DNA from: CAYJVP01 sp964373615
GTDB lineage: Bacteria > Patescibacteriota > Patescibacteriia > UBA9934 > GWF2-40-263
Assembly: GCA_964373615.1 (NCBI GenBank)
Contig: CAYJVP010000014.1
Coordinates: forward strand, 1 to 17,931
DNA length: 17,931 nucleotides
Direction of reading: 5' to 3'
Shown one piece after another: positions 12,619 through 17,931 of the stretch. Both the position numbers and the translations under genes were made by a program. The notes beneath the pieces were generated by a model, which saw only the letters and a list, made by a program, of their open reading frames with translations, searched no databases and was not told where the DNA came from. The number at the start of each line of letters is the position of its first letter. Positions within the stretch are counted from its first letter, which is position 1.

Positions 12619-13103
12619 AAACACACAGCCGCGAGCGAGCGATTGTTGCCCTCCTTCTTGCTGGTCTCGTCGCCATCGCAGACTACATTCTGAAACGCGT
12701 AGCTCTGGGTTCCTTTCCAGACGAGTCCATGCTCGTACGTCCTGGTTTTTTTGAACTCGCCGTCCACAAAAACTTTGGAGTGGCCTTTGACATCCCCTTT
12801 CGTATCCCAGTGATCGTGGTTCTCACGGTGGTCGTGCTTGTTCTCCTCGTTCACATGGCCACAAAAAATTGGAAGAAGAACCCAAACGTAAGTGTGGCTT
12901 CCTGGTTCATGATCTTTGGAGCCATCGGCAACCTCATCGACCGCATTTTCCTCGGATACACCGTTGATTACCTCATCTTTTTCGGCCGGTCAGCCCTAAA
13001 TCTTTCCGATATTTTGATTGTCATTGGCGTTGTTCTCCTGCTGTTTGCCGCCCAACGGAAACACAAACACGATTCAAAAACACCTCAATCGTCCCAACTC
13101 TAA
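12615..13103 (+). CDS. lspA: Lipoprotein signal peptidase (signal peptidase II)
   Basis: A membrane aspartyl protease that cleaves the signal peptide from lipid-modified prolipoproteins. The 162-aa protein has four predicted membrane helices (about 9-26, 63-82, 93-110, 130-146). Family motifs are present: ADYILKR (about 22-28), NFGVAF (53-58), GAIGNLIDRIFLGYTVDYL (102-120) and LNLSD (128-132). The catalytic pair is Asp109 and Asp132. The start is GTG at 12615, overlapping the upstream stop by 4 nt. The usual DxxxK motif reads ADYILK, with the Asp kept. The tail is basic (QRKHKHDSK). No lgt or lipoprotein gene is adjacent. Confidence 0.93.
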   Translation: MKTHSRERAIVALLLAGLVAIADYILKRVALGSFPDESMLVRPGFFELAVHKNFGVAFDIPFRIPVIVVLTVVVLVLLVHMATKNWKKNPNVSVASWFMIFGAIGNLIDRIFLGYTVDYLIFFGRSALNLSDILIVIGVVLLLFAAQRKHKHDSKTPQSSQL

Positions 13104-13110
13104 CGAACCA

Positions 13111-13140
13111 AAAACTCCCCCGCCAAATCAAGGGAGTTTT
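13111..13140 (+). terminator. Hairpin after lspA that buries the comM ribosome site
   Basis: AAAACTCCC (13111-13119) / GGGAGTTTT (13132-13140), a perfect 9-bp stem, 12-nt loop. It resembles a terminator with only TTTT, and the comM Shine-Dalgarno (AAGGGAG, 13130-13136) is inside the 3' arm, directly before the ATG at 13141. It could both attenuate transcription and hide the ribosome site. Confidence 0.6.
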
Positions 13141-14652
13141 ATGTCTGCTGTCATTTCCATTGCCATACTCGGGCTCGAGGCAGAGCCGGTCACGGTCGAA
13201 GCCGACGTTGCTTTTGGTCTTTCCGCCTTTCATATCGTCGGCCTTCCAGATGCGGCCGTCAAAGAGTCAAGGGAACGCATCCGTTCAGCCATCAAAAACG
13301 CGGGGTTCCCTTTTCCGCGACACCGCGTAACGGTCAACCTTGCTCCGGCGGATATAAAAAAACAGGGACCTCTGCACGACCTCCCCATCGCCTTGGCGAT
13401 CCTCGTTGCCCAGGGGGAAATCCCGCGCGAAAGCCTTGCATCGAGTGTGTTTGTGGGCGAGGTGGGATTGCGGGGAGAGGTGCGCGGCATCCGAGGAGCG
13501 CTCGTTGCGGCTCTCTTGGCGCACAAGCTCGGATGCAAACGCATTTATATCCCCGAAGAAAACACGCAGGAAACGCTGTTGATTGAAGGACTTGATGTCA
13601 TTCCGGTCAAACGAATTCGGGATCTCGTCGAACATTTGAAGGGGGGAGTGGCGCTTGCAACGGCCTGCAGCTCAAACGTGATCGCACGAGAAACACACCA
13701 CGCGGTCGACTTCGTAGACATTCGCGGGCAGGAGTTCGCAAAACGCGGACTTGAGATTGCGGCCAGCGGATCTCACAATGTGGTGTTGCATGGCCCGCCG
13801 GGATCAGGAAAGACGCTGCTCGCGCGAGCCTTGCCATCAATCCTCCCCGAAATGACGCGTGAGGAGTCCCTCGAGGTCACGAAGATCTACTCAATCGCCG
13901 GCGAACTACCAGCCGGGCATGGACTTGTGTGCGAGCGACCCTTTCGCTCGCCGCACCACTCGAGCTCCGCCGTGGCCCTCGTTGGTGGGGGAACCTGGCC
14001 GAGGCCAGGAGAGGTCAGTTTGGCGCACCGCGGCGTTCTGTTCCTTGACGAGTTTCCCGAATTTGGCCGCTACGCGCTTGAGCATCTGCGCCAACCGATC
14101 GAGGATGGCGCGGTGACCGTGTCGCGCGCCTCGGCGACATTCAAGTTTCCGGCGAAATTCATGCTTGTTGGCGCCATGAATCCCTGTCCGTGCGGTTTTG
14201 GCAGCGAGTCCGCATCCTGCAGCTGCACGCCGGCACGGATTGCTGCGTACAGAAAGAAGATTTCCGGCCCGCTTCTTGACCGCATGGATCTTACGATTGG
14301 GGTTCCGCGCGTGGACATTGACAAGCTGACAGGGGACGCAACCGGAGAACTCTCTGATGCGGTTCGTGCACGCGTCCAGAAGGCACGCGATCGACAGCTC
14401 ACTCGTTTCCACGGATTAACCACCGTTGCAAACGCGGAGATGACCACACGCATGGTGCGGGAATTTTGCGATCTCGATCAAGAAGGTCGCGCGATCATAC
14501 GCTTGGCGATCGATCGTCTCCATCTGTCTGCCCGTGGTTATACGCGCATGCTAAAAATCGCAAGAACCATTGCGGACCTTTCCGCCTCTGAACACATCCT
14601 CCCCGTTCATCTTTCCGAAGCCCTCACCTTTCGGACGACCGTTGAGAGATAA
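13141..14652 (+). CDS. comM: YifB/ComM family Mg-chelatase-like AAA ATPase
   Basis: ComM is a hexameric helicase that helps integrate incoming DNA in natural transformation. The 503-aa protein (family about 500-510) has the N-terminal YifB/LonC-like domain (FGLSAFHIVGLPDAAVKESR, 25-44; APADIKKQGPLHDLPIALAI, 68-87), Walker A GPPGSGKT (218-225), Walker B GVLFLDEFPEF (about 297-307) and the NPCPCG Cys cluster (about 346-365) found in this family. The ATG at 13141 is right behind an AAGGGAG site; an earlier in-frame start overlaps lspA and is rejected. Many CPR genomes carry comM together with com-type pili genes, which supports DNA uptake as a way of feeding or gene transfer; no other com gene is in this window. 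Confidence 0.96.
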   Translation: MSAVISIAILGLEAEPVTVEADVAFGLSAFHIVGLPDAAVKESRERIRSAIKNAGFPFPRHRVTVNLAPADIKKQGPLHDLPIALAILVAQGEIPRESLASSVFVGEVGLRGEVRGIRGALVAALLAHKLGCKRIYIPEENTQETLLIEGLDVIPVKRIRDLVEHLKGGVALATACSSNVIARETHHAVDFVDIRGQEFAKRGLEIAASGSHNVVLHGPPGSGKTLLARALPSILPEMTREESLEVTKIYSIAGELPAGHGLVCERPFRSPHHSSSAVALVGGGTWPRPGEVSLAHRGVLFLDEFPEFGRYALEHLRQPIEDGAVTVSRASATFKFPAKFMLVGAMNPCPCGFGSESASCSCTPARIAAYRKKISGPLLDRMDLTIGVPRVDIDKLTGDATGELSDAVRARVQKARDRQLTRFHGLTTVANAEMTTRMVREFCDLDQEGRAIIRLAIDRLHLSARGYTRMLKIARTIADLSASEHILPVHLSEALTFRTTVER

Positions 14653-14686
14653 AAATATGAGGCAGTAAGAATATAACCGTACACAT

Positions 14687-15196
14687 ATGGATGAAATTAT
14701 TCCGTCAGAGCGGATTATTGGCCAAATTTACCTCCTTCGCGGAAGAAAGGCTATGATCGACCGAGATTTGGCTGGATTATATAGAGTTCCAACCAAAGTT
14801 TTAAACCAGACTGTCCGCAGAAATTTAACCAGGTTCCCTGAAGATTTCATGTTTCAGCTGACTTCGGAAGAGTTTAACAATTGGAGGTCACAAATTGTGA
14901 CCTCCAATTCTGAACGGATGGGGCTTCGACATCCGCCTCTGGCATTCACGGAACAAGGCGTAGCGATGCTTTCGAGTGTCCTCCGAAGCGAACGTGCCAT
15001 TCAGGTGAATATTCAAATCATCCGCACCTTCACGAAAATGCGCGAAATGCTAACCGAAAACGAATTTCTCCGTCGGAAAATTGAAGCTTTGGAGCTCCAG
15101 TACGATGAACAATTCAAAATTGTCTTTGATGCACTGCGCAAAATGTTGACGGACGAAGAGCCGAAGGAAGGTCAGATCGGCTTTACCCTTCAATGA
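14687..15196 (+). CDS. ORF6N domain protein (KilA-N-like DNA-binding family)
   Basis: The 169-aa product matches the ORF6N pattern: ERIIGQIYLLRGRKAMIDRD (about 8-27), FPEDFMFQLTSEEF (about 50-63), PLAFTEQGVAMLSSVLRS (about 85-102), then a coiled-coil tail (about 115-150). ORF6N domains occur in phage and bacterial proteins and are thought to bind DNA; function is mostly unknown. The DNA is more AT-rich than comM, suggesting a mobile origin. A perfect palindrome lies in its coding sequence (14879-14909). The ATG at 14687 gives the standard N-terminus; no ribosome site is visible, and possible promoter pieces (TTGAGA 14642, TATAAC 14672) have poor spacing. Confidence 0.9.
   Translation: MDEIIPSERIIGQIYLLRGRKAMIDRDLAGLYRVPTKVLNQTVRRNLTRFPEDFMFQLTSEEFNNWRSQIVTSNSERMGLRHPPLAFTEQGVAMLSSVLRSERAIQVNIQIIRTFTKMREMLTENEFLRRKIEALELQYDEQFKIVFDALRKMLTDEEPKEGQIGFTLQ
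14879..14909. repeat. Perfect 15-bp inverted repeat within ORF6N gene
   Basis: Arms AATTGGAGGTCACAA (14879-14893) and TTGTGACCTCCAATT (14895-14909) are exact reverse complements around one A. It codes for residues near NNWRSQIVTSNS. A 31-nt perfect palindrome inside a coding gene is unlikely by chance. It could be a protein-binding site or an mRNA hairpin. Confidence 0.9.
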
Positions 15197-15220
15197 GAAA
15201 AGGCGGCTGGACGAGCCGCC
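15195..15220 (-). terminator. Intrinsic terminator of the uppS transcript (minus)
   Basis: GGCGGCT/AGCCGCC stem (15202-15220, loop of 5), followed on the minus strand by TTTTCTC (plus-strand GAGAAAA 15195-15201). It lies about 93 nt after the uppS stop. It has no T-run on the plus strand. The interval 15221-15312 holds no gene. Confidence 0.75.
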
Positions 15221-15312
15221 GCGAGGAAGGAACCAGGACAGAGCCCTATCACCGAAGTGGTATCGAAGCTGCTGGAACCTGATGTGTCAAAAGTTCTCGC
15301 AGACTTCCACGT

Positions 15313-15987
15313 TCACTTCCCAAACCGTCGTTCGCGATCTTCAAACTCCGCAATCGCGGCGTCGAGGTCCTCTGCCGTGAACGCTGGCCAATGCTTTTCA
15401 ATAAAAAGGATCTCGCTGTACACGCCAGACCAGGTGAGGAAACCTGAAAGTCGCTGTTCACCGGAAGTCCGAATGATCAAATCCGGATCAGGAATGCCGG
15501 CCATCCAAATTTTTGAGGAGATGAGCTCCTCGGTAATATCCTCTGGCTCGTGACCTTCGGCGACGATTTTCTTCAGCGCATCTACGATCTCCGCCCGGCC
15601 GCCGTAATTGATGCACGTGTTGAACTGACCTCGTGTGTAGTGGGCCGTATCGCGCTCTGCGTCCTCAATGGCTCGTTGGATCTTTTCAGATAATCCCCCC
15701 CGACGCCCAATCACCTTCAGCCGGATCTTGTTCTCGTGAAAAAAATTTACCTCTGCCGACAACGCCAGATACAGCAGATCCATGAGGTACGTCACTTCCT
15801 CCTCGGATCGCTTCCAATTCTCCGTCGAAAAGCCAAAGACCGTGAAATATTCAATGCCGCGTTCAAGCGCGGCAAGCCCGATCGTTTTTGCATTGTCGTA
15901 TCCTCGCCTATGCCCCTCAAGACTCGGGAGGCCGTGTTCGCGTGCCCACCGACGATTGCCATCGAGAATAATCGCCAGGTGTTTCAT
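15313..15987 (-). CDS. uppS: Isoprenyl transferase (UPP synthase type)
   Basis: Cis-prenyltransferase that builds undecaprenyl diphosphate, the lipid carrier for peptidoglycan precursors, from FPP and IPP. The 224-aa product shows the catalytic region LDGNRRWA (Asp9), GFSTENWKRS (about 52-61), and the C-terminal RTSGEQRLSGFLTWSGVYSE (about 178-197). Length is a little short of E. coli (253 aa) but normal for this family. The start ATG at 15987 gives the standard MKHLAIILDGN. It follows the zinc-ribbon membrane protein by 45 nt, probably in one transcript from the promoter at 16434. Adjacency to that protein is not a known operon. Confidence 0.96.
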   Translation of the reverse strand: MKHLAIILDGNRRWAREHGLPSLEGHRRGYDNAKTIGLAALERGIEYFTVFGFSTENWKRSEEEVTYLMDLLYLALSAEVNFFHENKIRLKVIGRRGGLSEKIQRAIEDAERDTAHYTRGQFNTCINYGGRAEIVDALKKIVAEGHEPEDITEELISSKIWMAGIPDPDLIIRTSGEQRLSGFLTWSGVYSEILFIEKHWPAFTAEDLDAAIAEFEDRERRFGK

Positions 15988-16032
15988 AACAGCGCGCAGT
16001 ATAACGCCGCGAAGGGATTTAGCAAGACTTCC

Positions 16033-16425
16033 TTAAACGGGAAGATCTTTCCGAATCCAAAGGTACGCGGCAACAAGCGCGACCATCCAGCCTACGGCGA
16101 TCATATCAAGCAACCGCATGCGAGAGCGAAACTCCTCCCAGGAGGCCCAGCCTCCCTGTTTCCATGAAAGTCGGCGACCAAAGATCAAAAGGACAAACAG
16201 CGCCACGAGTCCTATGATCGGAATGAGCGAAAAAACAAACCAGATATACAGCCGCGCTCCGAATGCCCAGCCTTGCGTAAACAGAAGCGCCCCAAGCGAG
16301 GGACCGCGCAAAAACTTCGCACGCGTTTGCTCTTCTGGTTCAAGCACGAGCCGAAAGCCGCATGAACCGCACGCCTCATTCCATTCCTCAACCCTCGCTT
16401 TGCACGAACGACAGGTAGAATCCAT
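16033..16425 (-). CDS. Small zinc-ribbon membrane protein, unknown function
   Basis: The 130-aa protein starts with a zinc ribbon: CRSC ... CGSC (Cys5, Cys8, Cys19, Cys22), then two membrane helices (about 60-80 and 108-124) with a basic loop between (RRLSWKQ). Such CxxC-ribbon membrane proteins are common and of unknown role. The ATG at 16425 lies 8 nt after a consensus -10, so the mRNA is nearly leaderless. It is the first gene before uppS, and may share its transcript. No homologue that I can name. Confidence 0.75.
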   Translation of the reverse strand: MDSTCRSCKARVEEWNEACGSCGFRLVLEPEEQTRAKFLRGPSLGALLFTQGWAFGARLYIWFVFSLIPIIGLVALFVLLIFGRRLSWKQGGWASWEEFRSRMRLLDMIAVGWMVALVAAYLWIRKDLPV

Positions 16426-16433
16426 ACGCGTCC

Positions 16434-16439
16434 ATTATA
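16434..16439 (-). promoter_or_regulatory. Consensus -10 of the zinc-ribbon/uppS transcript
   Basis: Minus strand TATAAT, 8 nt before the ATG at 16425. The -35 region falls in the terminator of the upstream gene and is not recognisable. The spacing means the message begins at or almost at the start codon. Confidence 0.55.
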
Positions 16440-16440
16440 A

Positions 16441-16472
16441 CCCAAAACCCCGAGACGATCGCCCCGGGGTTT
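16441..16472 (-). terminator. Intrinsic terminator of LysM/M23 gene
   Basis: AAACCCCG/CGGGGTTT 8-bp stem (16445-16452 with 16465-16472), loop of 12, then TTTTGGG on the minus strand. It lies 8 nt beyond the stop of 16481-17746. Confidence 0.7.
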
Positions 16473-16480
16473 CTCTCTGC

Positions 16481-17746
16481 TTATCGAATGAACTCAAGCG
16501 GATTGCGGCGCTTGCCGTTCTCATACACCTCAAAGTGCAGGTGTGTGCCGGTCGAACGACCTGTTGTACCGGTTTTGCCAATGGCCTGACCGGCCTCCAC
16601 CGTGTCTCCGACGTTCACATAGAGCTTTGAGAAGTGACCGTAGCGCGTCACGTAACCATCCCCGTGATCAATATCGACACAGATGCCGTATCCGCCGAAC
16701 CACCCGGCCCGTGTCACGGTCCCCGCGCGTGCCGCATAGTTCTGCGTCGTGTAATCCCCATCAATATCGAGTCCCGTATGACGCCACCCGTAATACTGGG
16801 TAATCGTGCGCCAATCCGTGGGCCAGATCCATCCGCCGACCGCCTCTGAACCGGCGTTCGTTCCAGACGGAGCCGTAAAAATGGAAGAAAGGGGAGCCGT
16901 GCGACGTGCGGCCGGCGCCTTTGGCGGTTCACCGCCGGGAATCAGCAACGCCTCTCCGACAGAAAGATCGTTCGCATCCGCAAGCTTGTTGTACGCCACA
17001 ATCGTCTCCGCCTCCGCGTTGTATTTTTTCGCGATACTGTTCACGGTGTCTCCGTTCTTTACCGTGTACATGACGCCGTCCACCGGAGGGATGGTGAGCT
17101 CCTGGCCGGGGCGAATCGTGCTGCGGAAGGTCAGTTCGTTCGCCCACAGGATCGTACTGAGGCTCAGGCCGTACGCCTCTGCAATCGTACTCAAGGTATC
17201 GCCCTCTTGGACCGTATGCTTCTCAACCTCTGTACGTGCCACAACGCTCCCTGCGTCTTCTGTGATCGTTGGCGCAAGCAACACAGAACCTCCAAGCATG
17301 GTCGAAACGTAGTCCTCGTCAATGAAATCAAGATCGAGCGCGTCATCCGCGGAAACGACGTACGTTTCAATGTAGCTTGAGGAAGAGACGCTCGTGACAT
17401 CGTCCGCAGAAACTTCCTCGACCACGACGGAATCATCCTGGTTGACGAGGTTAAAGAGAAGGCTCTTTTCTCCAAATGTCTCGGCGCGCACTTCGCTGCC
17501 TTGAATGTTTAAGACACTTGCCATGGCCGCAATGCCGACGATCGCCACGTGAAAGACATAGCGATTTGACACAACGTAGAGAAGTCGGTGCTTGGCCGGC
17601 ACATACATGCGGGCAAGCTGGCGGCGGGTCCAAAAAATGAGTCGATACAAAGGCACGCCGATCTTGCGAAGCAAAACGCGGCCAATAAACCGCACGGGGG
17701 AAAACAGGGCCCAAGCGGCCGGCCGCGCATGTTGTTTGACATACAC
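16481..17746 (-). CDS. LysM-domain M23 family metallopeptidase
   Basis: A cell wall-associated peptidoglycan hydrolase-type protein. Order: basic N-terminus, a membrane helix (about 63-82), an acidic Ser/Asp-rich linker, LysM 1 (HTVQEGDTLSTIAEAYGL, 177-220), LysM 2 (YTVKNGDTVNSIAKKYN, 227-271), and M23 domain (305-421). The zinc ligands are complete: HTGLD (His323, Asp327), YGHF (His371), THLHFEV (His402, His404), so it is expected to be active. The start is GTG at 17746. Upstream the frame stays open for 24 codons that look coding (LIVGLALSVLRGLVYVKQ) but contain no ATG, GTG or TTG, so a non-standard start cannot be excluded. It has its own promoter and terminator. Confidence 0.93.
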   Translation of the reverse strand: MYVKQHARPAAWALFSPVRFIGRVLLRKIGVPLYRLIFWTRRQLARMYVPAKHRLLYVVSNRYVFHVAIVGIAAMASVLNIQGSEVRAETFGEKSLLFNLVNQDDSVVVEEVSADDVTSVSSSSYIETYVVSADDALDLDFIDEDYVSTMLGGSVLLAPTITEDAGSVVARTEVEKHTVQEGDTLSTIAEAYGLSLSTILWANELTFRSTIRPGQELTIPPVDGVMYTVKNGDTVNSIAKKYNAEAETIVAYNKLADANDLSVGEALLIPGGEPPKAPAARRTAPLSSIFTAPSGTNAGSEAVGGWIWPTDWRTITQYYGWRHTGLDIDGDYTTQNYAARAGTVTRAGWFGGYGICVDIDHGDGYVTRYGHFSKLYVNVGDTVEAGQAIGKTGTTGRSTGTHLHFEVYENGKRRNPLEFIR

Positions 17747-17834
17747 TAACCCGCGCAGGACAGACAGCGCGAGGCCAACGATCAGTTGTTTGAGGGAAAG
17801 CTTGATAGAAAAGATGTTCTAAATAAGCGGCGAA

Positions 17835-17863
17835 AGGGTACCACAAAAGGCCGGAAGAGTCAA
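17835..17863 (-). promoter_or_regulatory. Promoter of LysM/M23 gene
   Basis: On the minus strand TTGACT (17858-17863), 17 nt, TACCCT (17835-17840). The start is near 17828, giving a leader of about 80 nt to the GTG at 17746. A perfect TTGACA at 17879-17884 has no matching -10. Confidence 0.6.
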
Positions 17864-17884
17864 CGAGTCGGGCGGGCGTGTCAA

Positions 17885-17927
17885 AGAGAAGTGATTTTTT
17901 CCTATTCAGAGAGAAATGAATTTTTCC
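17885..17927. repeat. Imperfect tandem 18-mer at right edge
   Basis: Two 18-nt units, 17885-17902 and 17910-17927, with the form AGAGAA(G/A)TGA(T/A)TTTTTCC, differ at two positions and repeat at 25 nt. The window ends here, so more units cannot be seen. Confidence 0.5.
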
Positions 17928-17931
17928 GGTT

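Noticed and set aside
17885..17931. CRISPR array start
   Set aside because: Only two imperfect units with a 7-nt gap, and no cas gene nearby.

Overview
The window looks like a chromosomal stretch from a Patescibacteria/CPR-type bacterium, in the Parcubacteria/Uhrbacteria style. This rests on gene content and protein style: a zinc-finger DksA-like protein, an LspA with minimal motifs, membrane-anchored proteins with Pro-rich tails or thrombospondin-type-3 repeats, a LysM/M23 protein, an orphan aminoacyl-tRNA-ligase-related protein, and very compact promoter/terminator spacing. The placement is inference. No rRNA or tRNA gene is visible.

Layout. (1) 1-1333: left edge with hairpin and repeat debris, then a consensus promoter and an AT-rich Fic gene, probably acquired. 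(2) 1515-4187: a bidirectional terminator; a minus-strand membrane-anchored TSP3-repeat protein; a divergent orotate-PRTase-like gene; and a 102-aa orphan. The last two are monocistronic, with stop codons inside their terminator hairpins. (3) 4178-5330: ychF. (4) 5331-6947: a repeat-rich gap, a promoter with a 12-codon leader ORF and a terminator, a structured leader, then an aminoacyl-tRNA-ligase-related gene and a 96-aa partner. (5) 6948-11554: rpsO, a NYN-domain nuclease-like gene, pnp, and an unrecognised membrane-anchored protein. This is an RNA-metabolism block, with rpsO next to pnp as in many bacteria. (6) 11555-12243: an unusual gap with two perfect DnaA boxes in AT-rich DNA, a strong promoter, and about 400 nt that fold into many perfect helices including a candidate pseudoknot. 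I cannot assign it to a known RNA family. (7) 12244-14652: a DksA/TraR-type zinc finger gene overlapping lspA, then comM. (8) 14687-15196: an ORF6N-domain gene containing a perfect 31-nt palindrome. (9) 15313-17746, minus strand: uppS behind a small zinc-ribbon membrane protein, and a separate LysM/M23 peptidase gene.

Functional links. lspA (lipoprotein maturation), uppS (undecaprenyl carrier) and the M23 protein serve the envelope. rpsO, pnp, the NYN protein, ychF and the DksA-like protein serve translation and RNA turnover. comM suggests use of imported DNA. Promoters are ordinary sigma70 type, nearly all with a 17-nt spacer. At several genes the -10 box lies only 7-10 nt before an ATG, which suggests leaderless or near-leaderless mRNAs.

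The best candidate for something undescribed is the structured RNA at about 11726-12130, with its mutually exclusive C-run/G-run hairpins at the 3' end and the DnaA boxes just upstream. Next are the palindrome inside the ORF6N gene and the leader-peptide/terminator arrangement before the ligase-related gene.
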